Source: CBDFKK01 sp965248815 (GTDB lineage: Bacteria; Pseudomonadota; Alphaproteobacteria; SMXP01). From it: a stretch of 64,000 nucleotides of DNA. The notes under the pieces are model-generated. The model saw only the letters and a program-made list of their open reading frames with translations, was not told the DNA's origin and did not search any database. Both the position numbers and the translations under genes were made by a program. The stretch is from NCBI GenBank assembly GCA_965248815.1, contig CBDFKK010000008.1:1922001-1986000 (forward strand). The letters are read 5' to 3'. Shown here one piece after another: positions 15,399-24,453 of the stretch; position 1 is the stretch's first letter; each line of letters opens with the position of its first letter.

Positions 15399-16442
15399 AT
15401 GAAAAAGAGAAATGAAAAATTTAAGGATGCAAAGGTTTCCAGGCGTAGTTTTTCGGCGGGTGCCGCGGTGCTCGGCGCTAGCCTGCCCCTCACCCTTTCC
15501 ATGAAAGCGGCCGCCGCTCCTGAAGTCGCAACAGATATTTTGCGAACTCCCGAAGACCGATTTGAAAATCTAGCCGACTACGATTTCAAGCCGCACTATA
15601 TGGAGATCCCTTACGGCCGGAAGCAAAAGCTGCGCATGCACTACATCGATGAGGGCGACCGCAATGCGCCTGTCATCTTATGTCTACACGGCCAGGCGAC
15701 ATGGGCCTATCTCTACCGAAAGGTTATTCCGGTCTTAGTCGATGCCGGCTTTCGTGCGGTCGCGCCGGACTATATCGGCTTCGGCCGCTCCGACAAATTG
15801 GCCTCCGAAGAAGATTACACGTTCAAAGGCCATATTGAGTGGATCAAAATCTTTATGCGCGAAATGGAGTTTGATGATGTAACTGCCCTTATGTTCGATT
15901 GGGGCGGCTTTTTCGGCCTTCGTGTCGCGGGTGAAAGCCCGGAGCTTTTCGATCGGCTTGTGCTTGCCAACACGCAATTGCCGACACTTGATGAGGGTGA
16001 AAGCGCGTGGTTCAATCGCTTCCGCGCCATGGTGATCGGCGCTGAAGAATTTCCCATCGGCAAAATGGTCAATGATGGCGTGCCCGGCACGCTGTCTGCC
16101 GAGACCATCGCTGGATTTGATGCGCCGTTCCCGGATCAAAGTTATAAGGCCGGACCAAGATCATTCCCAATGATTCATCCGATTACGGAATATGATGCGC
16201 CGATTGAACCCAATCGTGCGGCATGGGCGGCGCTTGCCGAGTTTGACAAGCCAGTTCTCACAGTATTTAGCGAGATGACGGCAAAAACGGCCATGGATCC
16301 GGCCATGTTCCACACTCATATACCAGGTGCAAAAGACCAGCCGCACGTGATCTTGCCGGGCGGTGGTTTCTATGTTGTGGAGGCAAAGCCCGTGGAGGTT
16401 GCGCAACACATAATTGACTTTGTCCGCAGCACAAGCAGCTAA
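15399..16442 (+). CDS. Haloalkane-dehalogenase-like alpha/beta hydrolase with Tat signal and altered active site
   Basis: 347 residues from ATG at 15399 (AAGGGGTGAGC upstream). A twin-arginine signal (VSRRSFSAGAAVLGASLPL, ending KAAAA) is followed by a hydrolase fold close to haloalkane dehalogenases: LHGQATWAYLYRKVIP, APDYIGFGRSDK and the nucleophile Asp in LMFDWGGFFGLR. Other active-site positions differ: the usual HGxPTW is HGQATW, the acid segment FSDxDP reads FSEMTAKT, and the His of GxGHF is Gly (PGGGFYVVE). Without acid and base, normal turnover is unlikely, so it may bind rather than cleave its ligand. Confidence 0.85.
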   Translation: MKKRNEKFKDAKVSRRSFSAGAAVLGASLPLTLSMKAAAAPEVATDILRTPEDRFENLADYDFKPHYMEIPYGRKQKLRMHYIDEGDRNAPVILCLHGQATWAYLYRKVIPVLVDAGFRAVAPDYIGFGRSDKLASEEDYTFKGHIEWIKIFMREMEFDDVTALMFDWGGFFGLRVAGESPELFDRLVLANTQLPTLDEGESAWFNRFRAMVIGAEEFPIGKMVNDGVPGTLSAETIAGFDAPFPDQSYKAGPRSFPMIHPITEYDAPIEPNRAAWAALAEFDKPVLTVFSEMTAKTAMDPAMFHTHIPGAKDQPHVILPGGGFYVVEAKPVEVAQHIIDFVRSTSS

Positions 16443-16457
16443 GCTGAACGCAGCCTG

Positions 16458-17948
16458 CTAAACTGCAAGGTGATAGACGGACTCATCATCACTGGCGGCG
16501 TCTGATTTCCGTCTGCGCTGACGTGGTATGACCGGCCGAACAGTTTTTTCGATGTGCTCGACAATGAGTGCGGCAATATCCTTGCCGGAAACGCTTTCGA
16601 TTCCCTGAAGGCCAGGCGACGAATTGACTTCGATCACTTTTGGACCCGTATCCGACCTCAGCAAGTCGACGCCGGCTACATGCAGACCGATGACGCGCGC
16701 CGCCTTGACGGCAAGTTGCCGTTCGGCCCTAGAAATCTTGACGGCTTTGGCTTTGCCGCCGCGATGAAGATTGCTGCGAAATTCACCGGCTTCTGCCTCA
16801 CGTTTCATGGCGGCCACAACTTTCCCGCCGACGACAAGACAGCGAATATCGGCGCCGGCGGATTCTTCGATAAATTCTTGAACCAAGAAGTTGGCGTTAA
16901 GATCGCGAAACGCGCCGACGACGGAATGAGCGGCCTTTTTTGAGTCCGCCAGCACGACGCCGCGGCCTTGTGTACCCTCAAGGAGCTTGACGACCAAGGG
17001 CGCCGTCCCCACGACCTCGATCAAGTTGTCGGTGTCTTTGGGGGAATTGGCGAACGCGGTCGTCTGCATGCCGATTCCGTTGCGCGCCAGCAATTGATGC
17101 GCAAAGAGCTTGTCGCGTGACGCGCCGATCGCAGCAGCGGGGTTTAGGCAATAGGCATCCATCATCTCGAACTGCCGGACCACGGCCATGCCGTAGGACG
17201 TGATGGATGCGCCGATGCGTGGGATCACAGCGTCGTAGTGGGGAAGCGCCTTACCGTCATAATGCACTTCGGGCGCGCAGGAATTAATATTCATGTAGCA
17301 GCGGCTGGTATCGATGATCTCAATGACGTGATCTCGTTCCTCTGCGGCTTCGATGAGGCGCTTGGTCGAATAACTCTCTGGCTCGCGGCTCAGAAGAGCG
17401 ATACGCAGCGTTCGCTTAACACAGGCGACTTTGGGAAGATCGTCGTACAGATCATACGAAAGTTGGAGCTGCAGAAATGACTGGCTGGGGTTGACGTACA
17501 TTTCGTACTCGATCGCCCGGCGCCCCACTAACATTCTGTGTTGCATGTTTTCGCGGTTTGTCAAAGAAATATGAATGGGCCATTTCCGCTCGCCAATTCG
17601 GACATTGGTCTCGATGATGTATCTGAGTTCCGTTTCGCCGTTTGAGCTCGTGACTTCGCGGTGGTCGATCAGTTTTGCCGAGCAAAATATTTCAACGTCC
17701 GGTCGCTCTGGGATTGGATGAATGCCAAAGCGCACGCGCGGCATATCGGGACCGCCGAAAGGCTCAATGGCAAAAGCGTGCAGAGCCGAGGTTCGTGCGC
17801 CGGTATCGATCTTCGCCTTTATGGTAGGAAGGCCGAGCTCTGGCAGTGCAACCCATTCCAGCCAACCCAGTGCCGCGCTGGCGCGGGCCGGTCTGGACTT
17901 TTTTTCTTTTGCGAAGTCTTTCGTATCCTCGCAGGGAGATTCTAACAT
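16458..17948 (-). CDS. rimK: RimB-RimK fusion: retropepsin-like zinc protease joined to ATP-grasp glutamate ligase
   Basis: 496 residues. The N-terminal part (about 28-170) is the RimB/ATP-dependent zinc protease domain, with the aspartyl-protease-like motif KIDTGARTSALHA. From about 180 a RimK ATP-grasp domain begins (LRIALLSREPESYSTKRLIEAAEE), with SRDKLFAHQLLARNGIGMQT, the ATP-binding LVVKLLEGTQGRGVVLAD and the metal-binding EVNSSPGLQGIE. RimK adds glutamates to ribosomal protein S6 in other bacteria and RimB trims them, so the fusion puts both activities in one chain. It is monocistronic. Confidence 0.9.
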   Translation of the reverse strand: MLESPCEDTKDFAKEKKSRPARASAALGWLEWVALPELGLPTIKAKIDTGARTSALHAFAIEPFGGPDMPRVRFGIHPIPERPDVEIFCSAKLIDHREVTSSNGETELRYIIETNVRIGERKWPIHISLTNRENMQHRMLVGRRAIEYEMYVNPSQSFLQLQLSYDLYDDLPKVACVKRTLRIALLSREPESYSTKRLIEAAEERDHVIEIIDTSRCYMNINSCAPEVHYDGKALPHYDAVIPRIGASITSYGMAVVRQFEMMDAYCLNPAAAIGASRDKLFAHQLLARNGIGMQTTAFANSPKDTDNLIEVVGTAPLVVKLLEGTQGRGVVLADSKKAAHSVVGAFRDLNANFLVQEFIEESAGADIRCLVVGGKVVAAMKREAEAGEFRSNLHRGGKAKAVKISRAERQLAVKAARVIGLHVAGVDLLRSDTGPKVIEVNSSPGLQGIESVSGKDIAALIVEHIEKTVRPVIPRQRRRKSDAASDDESVYHLAV

Positions 17949-18225
17949 GTGCGAAACACAAACGTGCGCTTGCCCCAGTACTAAGCTCGCAACAGCGTTT
18001 GCCCCCTCTTGCTAGCGTCACATCAGCAAGTCTCTGCTGGCAGCCTGATTCCAGCCCGCCTGGTTGAACATATGGTTAATAGGTGCGGCGATTATCGTGT
18101 GTGTTGGAAAGATTTTATTAACTAGTGGCTTGCCGTGGGTTGACTGCGCTCGAATTTAGAATTCGTCAACACATTGACAAAGGCTGCGCAAACCGGGCCT
18201 TGGGGCGGCGTTCTATTTTCGTAAA

Positions 18226-19128
18226 CTAAGCGAATTTGAATCGGGCAGCGGTAATCTTCGAATATTGCGCTTCAGGAATCAAAGTTTCGATTCCAAACTT
18301 TCTGCGCAATTGAGGGCCATAGTGCCAGATGGCAGCGGCCAGGATTATCAAGGACAACCAGGCGATCGGAGCGGTACGAATGTCATTGTTGACGCCCATC
18401 CACCAAACCGACTGATCAAGTTCTAACAGACGTGTTCGCTCCAATATGACGTCATGGACAGCAAGTAAGCCGCCGTGTAGTCCGATGGAGCAGGTCAGGC
18501 TGCCGGTCGCAAGGTAGGTATAGGCCAGAACGACCCCCAATAGCGTAAGGCCAATGAGTAAGGGTAGTTCTCCAAGCGTGAACCAGGCCAGTGGATCACG
18601 AAAGTTGTGAACCAGTGCAAAGAAAAAGGCTGATCCGCTTACCGCTGAAGCCGTTGTCCACTTGCCGCCGTTTCCGAGGAAATAGCGAAAACTAAAGCCC
18701 CGAAAAACAAGTTCCTCGGTCGCTGCAAGAATCGCCGCGGCGATGATGCTGACGGCGATATTGCCAAAGTTCGGCAGGGTGAGCCGGCTCCAAAAGCGAT
18801 CCGACACTTCGGCGGTGCCGGATAAATAGCAGACGATATAAAGAGCAATCACCGCGACGGCGGCCATGCCATATAGCGTCAAAAAGCCTAGAGCTGCTGC
18901 GTGGCGGTTTTCCCAATATGCTTGAAAGTACTGACCTGTCGATTTCTGCCAAACATACCGGACAAACAGATACACCCCTCCAATGCCGACTGCATAAAGC
19001 GTAACTTGTCCGATGCCGCTACGCGCCGTCAGATCGAGTAGCAAGCCGGCATACGCTGATATGGTCTGGATCAACCAACTTACAGCAAAGACAAACCCGC
19101 AAAGGCTTATGACGAGAAGTGGTTTCAC
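18226..19128 (-). CDS. CPBP-family intramembrane metalloprotease
   Basis: About 300 residues with some eight membrane segments. The family motifs are EELVFRGFSFRYFLG (the EExxxR motif), FALVHNFRDPL, and the distal His in GSLTCSIGLHGG. The start is probably GTG at 19128 because the first membrane helix follows at once; a TTG at 19161 is also in frame. The substrate and role (CAAX-like processing or protection) are unknown. It is preceded by 293 bp without a gene. Confidence 0.85.
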   Translation of the reverse strand: MKPLLVISLCGFVFAVSWLIQTISAYAGLLLDLTARSGIGQVTLYAVGIGGVYLFVRYVWQKSTGQYFQAYWENRHAAALGFLTLYGMAAVAVIALYIVCYLSGTAEVSDRFWSRLTLPNFGNIAVSIIAAAILAATEELVFRGFSFRYFLGNGGKWTTASAVSGSAFFFALVHNFRDPLAWFTLGELPLLIGLTLLGVVLAYTYLATGSLTCSIGLHGGLLAVHDVILERTRLLELDQSVWWMGVNNDIRTAPIAWLSLIILAAAIWHYGPQLRRKFGIETLIPEAQYSKITAARFKFA

Positions 19129-19421
19129 CTGGCCCTCACGGCAGCCTGCGCGCCGCGGCAAATTAGGACAGCAGATAGACTCTTAAGAGCTACTCGTTCA
19201 GGCATGTGCTGCGTCTTTGATCGTTTCATGCGCGGCTGGCTTTAATGACTAGAGACGAAACTCGTCCTTCAAGGATCCGGGGGGATCGTAGTGCAAGTTC
19301 AATTGGTCATAAAAGACACTTGTTAGTGTGCCGTTAACAACCGTCTTGTGAAAGCACTAACGATCGGAGAAGGAGGCTTCGAACCGAAGTTGATCTAGAG
19401 GGATCGATAATCGCTCAGGGA

Positions 19422-20057
19422 CTACGCGCCGCCAAAGAGAGCGGCGACGCCGCCGTTATAGAGCACCCAAATTGCCGCGAGCCAAATGGGCCCATAGAAC
19501 AGCACGCGCAACATTATGGTAAGGCTGCGGCGCGCGCGGCCCTCATCCTCGGATGCAAAAATGCTGGGCGTTTTCCCCTCGCCAGATCGCCGGGCCTGAT
19601 TGCTGCCGGCCTCGAGTGCGGCGTGTTCCAAATAGCGCTCGCGCAAATTCTTCCATTGCTCAGCTGTTGGGCCCGGTAGGAGCTTTGGAACATTGTCAAG
19701 CACTTCGCGAATCGCATCAACGCGCGCTCTTAGGTCTGACAGACGTTTAGTGACTTTGATTTGAAATTCGCGAATTTCGCCAATCGTGGCCTGGCCGTTC
19801 CAGAGTTGAGCCAAGGCCGCACCGGCTTCGCGGGCTTCTTGGAAATAAATGGCTTCCATGTGATCCATTAGATTTTCAAGGCTGCGGGCTATATCGTCGA
19901 GTGTACCCTCGACATCCGGTGCTTCATCGTCATTGGATTGGTCTGCAGAGCGTGCAACTGAGCGCGCGGCCCTCGCAAACATGAGCTGCCGTTTGGATGC
20001 CGCATCTTCCAGTCGCGTTGACTCTTGAATTTGCCGATCCCTCTCGCGGCGGTCCAT
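19422..20057 (-). CDS. Hypothetical protein with helical/coiled region and C-terminal membrane helix
   Basis: 211 residues from ATG at 20057, chosen for the strong GGGAGG ribosome site. The protein is strongly charged and helical (LDDIARSLENLMDHMEAIYF, LSDLRARVDAIREVLDN, EQWKNLRERYLEHAALEA). It ends with one hydrophobic helix (VLFYGPIWLAAIWVLYNGGV), so it is probably tail-anchored in the inner membrane. I recognise no family. Confidence 0.65.
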   Translation of the reverse strand: MDRRERDRQIQESTRLEDAASKRQLMFARAARSVARSADQSNDDEAPDVEGTLDDIARSLENLMDHMEAIYFQEAREAGAALAQLWNGQATIGEIREFQIKVTKRLSDLRARVDAIREVLDNVPKLLPGPTAEQWKNLRERYLEHAALEAGSNQARRSGEGKTPSIFASEDEGRARRSLTIMLRVLFYGPIWLAAIWVLYNGGVAALFGGA

Positions 20058-20411
20058 TGCGTCCTCCCGTTTGCTGGGTTGTGCCTGATCGAAACAACTC
20101 AGCCGATACTCTAGGCAAGCAAGCCAGTTTGTCCAAAGCCGGAGTTCTTCGTTCAAAGCGGCGATTTGCGCACTCCGGCCCGTAATTCGATGCGCTAGGC
20201 GTCGTCGAATACATGGATCGGCCTTTCAAACCAGCAAGATTGGGGCCAGGCTTTTTTGGCTTCGCGGCGGCATGTACTTGCCATATTTGGCGGCGAACGA
20301 CCGTTGACTGAGGCAATCGCGAGGCCAACGTTGGTTAATGAGGTCCGGGCGGTGGCTTGTGCATGAAGGGTGCAAGTGACAGAATTGACTGACAGGCAAG
20401 ACACTATAATA
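20058..20411. other. Non-coding flank left of IS copy 1
   Basis: No credible gene. Just before the IS end there is TTGACT at 20385-20390 and TATAAT at 20405-20410; the 14-bp spacing is short for sigma-70, but transcription into the IS is possible. If the 24-kb block was inverted, this flank originally faced the ftsK promoter region. Confidence 0.4.
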
Positions 20412-20497
20412 AGAGGTGGCTCGGGAAATCTGCACAGTTGAGATAAGTGGAATTTTGGCCTGTAGGCGGCATGATCGCCGGCAACAGGAGATCCACT

Positions 20498-20809
20498 ATG
20501 GCAAGACGACCACGTCGCAATCATACACCTGCGTTCAAGTCGAAGGTGGCCCTTGCGGCCGTTCGCGGTGAGCAGACATTGGGAGAACTCGCTCAGCAGT
20601 TTGATGTTCATCCTAACCAGATCAAGCAATGGAAAGATCAGCTCCTTGAGGGTGCAGCGGGTGTTTTTGGGCGGGAGGGTAAATCACCGCTGCCTGCACC
20701 CCGTGTTGATGTGAAGAGGCTCCATGCCAAGATTGGGGAGCTGACGCTTGAGAATGATTTTTTAGGCGATGCGCTCACCAAGGCGGGATTGCCGAGCGCA
20801 AGAAAATGA
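20498..20809 (+). CDS. IS3-family transposase OrfA, copy 1
   Basis: 103 residues from ATG at 20498 (GGAGAT upstream). A Tnp_1 helix-turn-helix domain (FKSKVALAAVRGEQTLGELA, then QFDVHPNQIKQWKDQLLEGA) is followed by a leucine-zipper-like helix. It binds the element ends. The stop overlaps the start of orfB in AAAATGA, where minus-one slippage could yield OrfAB. Identical in protein sequence to copy 2. Confidence 0.95.
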   Translation: MARRPRRNHTPAFKSKVALAAVRGEQTLGELAQQFDVHPNQIKQWKDQLLEGAAGVFGREGKSPLPAPRVDVKRLHAKIGELTLENDFLGDALTKAGLPSARK

Positions 20810-21636
20810 TCGACCGCAAACATAAACTCTCGCTCAGCCGTCAGGCCAAGGCGCTCAAGATCAGCCGGGGCAGCGTCTATTATCAGCCCCGTCCCGTATC
20901 GGTCGGTGATCTGGCACTGATGCGCCGGATTGATGAATTGCATCTCGACTATCCCTTTGCAGGCAGCAGGATGCTGCAGGGACTATTGCTTGGTGAAGGA
21001 TACAAGGTTGGCCGCCTGCACGTCACAACACTGATGAAGCGTATGGGGCTTGAGGCTATTTATCGCCGCCCGAACACGTCCAAGCCTGCACCGGGCCACA
21101 AAATCTATCCCTATCTGTTGCGTAAGCTGCCGGTCACCCAACCCAATCAGGTCTGGGCGATGGATATCACCTACATTCCAATGGCACGGGGCTTTGTTTA
21201 TCTGGCCGCAGTGGTTGACTGGTTCAGCCGGCGTGTCCTGTCCTGGCGGCTCTCTATCACACTGGAAGCAGACTTTTGCATTGAAGCCGTTGAAGAAGCA
21301 CTGGCCCGTTACGGTAAGCCGGACATCTTCAACACCGATCAGGGCTCGCAGTTTACCTCCATCGCTTTCACACAAATCCTGAAGGATGCTGAAATCGCCA
21401 TCAGCATGGATGGCAAGGGAGCGTGGCGGGACAATGTCTTTGTTGAACGGCTGTGGCGCACGGTCAAATACGAGGAGGTCTATCTGCATGCCTATGGCAA
21501 TGTTCCACAAGCCCGAGCCGCCCTCGGCAAATATTTGGTCTTTTATAACACCAAGAGACCGCATTCATCGCTTGACCGCCAGACACCCGATCAGGCTTAC
21601 TTCAACGTGCTGCAACCAATCCCGGTCGCGGCATAA
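20806..21636 (+). CDS. IS3-family transposase OrfB (DDE integrase domain), copy 1
   Basis: 276 residues. An HTH_21 region (ALMRRIDELHLDYPFAGSRM) precedes the rve catalytic core. The three acidic residues lie in WAMDITYIPM, FNTDQGSQFTS and FVERLWRTVKYEEVY, the DD(35)E arrangement of IS3 elements. The frame is intact, so the element may still be active. Protein identical to copy 2. Confidence 0.95.
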   Translation: MIDRKHKLSLSRQAKALKISRGSVYYQPRPVSVGDLALMRRIDELHLDYPFAGSRMLQGLLLGEGYKVGRLHVTTLMKRMGLEAIYRRPNTSKPAPGHKIYPYLLRKLPVTQPNQVWAMDITYIPMARGFVYLAAVVDWFSRRVLSWRLSITLEADFCIEAVEEALARYGKPDIFNTDQGSQFTSIAFTQILKDAEIAISMDGKGAWRDNVFVERLWRTVKYEEVYLHAYGNVPQARAALGKYLVFYNTKRPHSSLDRQTPDQAYFNVLQPIPVAA

Positions 21637-21697
21637 CAGGGGCTGAAATCCACTTATCCGCAGTCCGAAAGTTGTTCAAACAAACCGAACCACCTCT

Positions 21698-22032
21698 CAA
21701 ATTTCAAGTGGCTTTATTCAATATCAACGCTACGAACTATCTCATTCTTGGTAATAAGGTTTAAATTCCACACGATTCAGGTTATATAGAACACCAGGAT
21801 GGCTTATAGATTGATTATGAGCTTGTCCTAATTAGACGTATACCCTTCATAAGTTCTCGCAGGGGTTGTCTAACACGCCTCTCCGTCCTTCGTCCAAGTC
21901 CTTGATTTAACTGACAATAAGTCTCTCGGACGATCGGTCGGATCAGTTGGATATTCCTAGACTCAAGACCTGCTTTTCAGCGGGTCCACGACTCCCACAA
22001 CTTAGTTTGACAACAAAGAAATCCATATCGAG
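21698..22032. other. AT-rich leader upstream of rho, right flank of IS copy 1
   Basis: No gene is seen. The region contains the rho promoter/leader and a GANTC site (GATTC near 21775). In the reconstructed pre-inversion order it abutted the region at 46527, so it may be a detached flank of the chromosome origin region. Confidence 0.45.
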
Positions 22033-23304
22033 ATGACTCTGCACGATCTCAAGCTGCAGGAACTCAAAGCAAAATCGCCTACAGAGCTCCTAGAATTTGC
22101 CGAAGAGCTGGAAGTCGAGAACGCGAGCGTCATGCGTAAGCAAGACATGATGTTCGCGATTTTGAAGCAGCTCGCGGAGCGCGAAGTTGACATTACCGCG
22201 GGCGGTGTCCTGGAAGTTTTGCAAGATGGTTTCGGATTTTTGCGCGCGCCGGAAGCAAATTATCTTCCTGGTCCGGATGATATTTATGTTAGCCCCAGCC
22301 AAATTAGGCGCTTCTCGCTTAGAACTGGCGATACGGTTGAAGGGCAAATTAGAAGTCCCAAGGATGGCGAGCGCTATTTTGCATTGCTCAAAGTTGTAGC
22401 GATAAATTTTGAAGATCCGGAGAAAGCACGCCACAAAGTTCACTTTGATAATCTGACGCCTCTTTATCCTGAGAGTAAGCTCGATATGGAGCTCGAGGGT
22501 CCGGCGCTAAAGGATCGCAGTGCTCGGGTAATAGATTTGGTAGCTCCATTAGGGAAAGGGCAAAGGGGGCTCATTGTAGCTCCGCCAAGGACCGGTAAAA
22601 CGGTGCTCCTGCAAAACATAGCTCACTCGGTTACGGGTAATCATCCCGAATGTTTTCTCATCGTACTTCTCATCGACGAACGGCCGGAAGAAGTCACGGA
22701 CATGCAACGATCTGTAAAAGGGGACGTTGTTAGTTCAACATTCGATGAGCCAGCGGCACGCCACGTTCAAGTCGCCGAAATGGTCATCGAAAAAGCAAAA
22801 CGATTGGTCGAACACGGCCGCGATGTTGTTATTCTTTTGGATTCGATCACCCGCCTAGGCCGTGCGTATAACACAGTCGTTCCTTCCTCTGGCAAGGTTC
22901 TAACCGGCGGTGTGGATGCAAATGCACTTCAGCGACCGAAACGTTTTTTCGGGGCTGCACGAAATATAGAGGAGGGGGGCTCTCTGACGATCATAGCAAC
23001 GGCGTTGATCGATACGGGTAGCCGCATGGACGAAGTTATCTTCGAAGAATTTAAAGGGACCGGTAACTCCGAGATTGTACTTGATCGTAAGCTTGCTGAT
23101 AAACGGGTATGGCCGGCCATCGACATCATGAAATCTGGTACACGCAAAGAAGAGCTTCTGGTTGATAATGATATTTTGCAAAAGATGTTCGTGCTTCGCC
23201 GGATTCTTAATCCAATGGGAACCATGGATGCCATGGAGTTCCTGATCGATAAGCTTCGTCAGACGAAGAACAATGATGAGTTCTTCGATTCGATGAATAC
23301 CTAA
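22033..23304 (+). CDS. rho: Transcription termination factor Rho
   Basis: 423 residues, the normal Rho length. The N-terminal helical domain (LHDLKLQELKAKSPTELLEF) leads into the RNA-binding cold-shock-like domain (GVLEVLQDGFGFLR). The ATPase core has the P-loop APPRTGKTVLLQ, DERPEEVTDM, and the Walker B/Q-loop region VVILLDSITRLGRAYN. Hexameric RNA-DNA helicase that ends transcription. In many alphaproteobacteria rho lies next to the origin; here it lies next to an IS copy about 24 kb from the origin candidate. Confidence 0.98.
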   Translation: MTLHDLKLQELKAKSPTELLEFAEELEVENASVMRKQDMMFAILKQLAEREVDITAGGVLEVLQDGFGFLRAPEANYLPGPDDIYVSPSQIRRFSLRTGDTVEGQIRSPKDGERYFALLKVVAINFEDPEKARHKVHFDNLTPLYPESKLDMELEGPALKDRSARVIDLVAPLGKGQRGLIVAPPRTGKTVLLQNIAHSVTGNHPECFLIVLLIDERPEEVTDMQRSVKGDVVSSTFDEPAARHVQVAEMVIEKAKRLVEHGRDVVILLDSITRLGRAYNTVVPSSGKVLTGGVDANALQRPKRFFGAARNIEEGGSLTIIATALIDTGSRMDEVIFEEFKGTGNSEIVLDRKLADKRVWPAIDIMKSGTRKEELLVDNDILQKMFVLRRILNPMGTMDAMEFLIDKLRQTKNNDEFFDSMNT

Positions 23305-23324
23305 CCAAGTTGGGTAAATTAGGT

Positions 23325-24305
23325 TTAGGGAATAAGTACGCTAGATCCCTTTGTCCGTCGCGCCTCTAGATCTTTGTGAGCCTTAACCGCATCACTTAAT
23401 GCATATTCTTGGTTAATTTCTATACGGACGATTCCAGAGCTAACAACTTCGATGAGATCTCGGGCGCCAATTTCGAGTTCGTCATCCTGACCAAAGTAGT
23501 GAAAGAGACTGGGCCGGGTGAGAAACAATGAGCCGTTCGCCGCAAGCTCGCCGACGTTTATTGGGTTCGGCGGCCCGGAAGCATTGCCAAAGCTGACAAG
23601 CGTGCCAAGAGGTTTCAGGCAAGTAAGAGATTTATGCAGCGTTGCCTTGCCGACAGAATCGTATGCGACAGCAACGCCGGCACCTTCAGTGATTGCCTTT
23701 ACGCGTTCTACAAAGTCTTCTTCATCGTACAAAATTGTGTGGTCACAGCCGTGCTCGGAAGCAAGTGCTGCTTTATCCTTTGATCCAACTGTTCCGATTA
23801 CGAGGGCACCTAAATACTTTGCCCACTGACAAACTATTAGTCCGACTCCGCCGGCTGCCGCATGGATAAGAATGGCATCGCCAGCCTGAACATTGTATGT
23901 GCTCTTCAGAAGATAGTGAGCGGTCAGCCCTTGGAGCATCATCGCGGCCGCCTGTTTGTCGGAAATGGTATCAGGAATGCGAACGACACGACCGACAGGT
24001 AAATTTGATGCTTCCGCATAGGCGCCGATTGGACCCGTTCCGAAGGCGACACGATCGCCGGCGGACAGTGATGAAACTTTAGACCCAACGGCTTCAATAA
24101 TACCCGCGGCTTCAAGACCTATGCCCGTTGGCAACGGGAGGGGGTATTGGCCTGTGCGGTGATACACGTCGATGTAATTGAGGCCGACGGCCGAGTGCTT
24201 GACACGAACTTCGTGAGGACCGGGATCAGGCAGAGATATTTGTTCCCAAAGTAGCGCCTCAGGACCGCCCGGCTCGTGAACACGGATGGCGTTTACATTC
24301 GTCAT
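23325..24305 (-). CDS. qor: Quinone oxidoreductase (zeta-crystallin-like, MDR family)
   Basis: 326 residues. The GroES-like domain (AIRVHEPGGPEALLWEQISL, VGLNYIDVYHRTGQYP) and the Rossmann domain with ILIHAAAGGVGLIVCQWAKY are typical of the NADPH:quinone reductase QorA group. There are no zinc ligands, as expected for Qor. It reduces quinones in one-electron steps. Convergent with rho and 20 bp from its stop. Confidence 0.92.
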   Translation of the reverse strand: MTNVNAIRVHEPGGPEALLWEQISLPDPGPHEVRVKHSAVGLNYIDVYHRTGQYPLPLPTGIGLEAAGIIEAVGSKVSSLSAGDRVAFGTGPIGAYAEASNLPVGRVVRIPDTISDKQAAAMMLQGLTAHYLLKSTYNVQAGDAILIHAAAGGVGLIVCQWAKYLGALVIGTVGSKDKAALASEHGCDHTILYDEEDFVERVKAITEGAGVAVAYDSVGKATLHKSLTCLKPLGTLVSFGNASGPPNPINVGELAANGSLFLTRPSLFHYFGQDDELEIGARDLIEVVSSGIVRIEINQEYALSDAVKAHKDLEARRTKGSSVLIP

Positions 24306-24453
24306 AGAGCATCACCGGTGTTGAATGAACGAACAATCTATTTATGCGGCGCGCACTTTAGCTGCTGGTGTTCTGGAAATCGAGGCGCCGCTTAGTTTGC
24401 TGAGCAAAAACACTTTCCATAGGGTGACACGTTCAAAACCAGAAAGAGATGTA

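Larger units (their letters stand above)
20412..21697 (+). mobile_element. IS3-family insertion sequence, copy 1 (1286 bp)
   Basis: The ends are AGAGGTGGCTCGG and CCGAACCACCTCT, imperfect 13-bp inverted repeats containing the usual TG...CA termini. Inside are orfA and orfB with the ATGA overlap typical of IS3 elements. The second copy at 45241-46526 has exactly the same length in inverse orientation; comparing the two I saw one base difference (21546 T against its counterpart at 45392), which is synonymous. The flanks are AATA on the left and CAAA on the right, so this copy has no direct repeat of its own; CAAA is the reverse complement of the TTTG right of copy 2. Confidence 0.95.

Noticed and set aside
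17947..18015. 22-codon Cys-rich frame (MCETQTCACPSTK...) divergent from the RimB-RimK gene
   Set aside because: Its ATG overlaps the start of rimK on the other strand, no ribosome site is evident, and it is too short to judge.
19357..19400. GGCTTCGAACC stretch resembling a tRNA T-arm
   Set aside because: No acceptor stem, anticodon arm or CCA context could be drawn around it.
20385..20410. TTGACT/TATAAT promoter reading into IS copy 1
   Set aside because: The 14-bp spacing is too short for a normal sigma-70 promoter; kept only as a remark on the flank.
20983..21564. 193-codon antisense frame inside the IS element (also at 45374-45955)
   Set aside because: It is the mirror of orfB, has no ribosome site or domain, and its length follows from the codon bias of the transposase.
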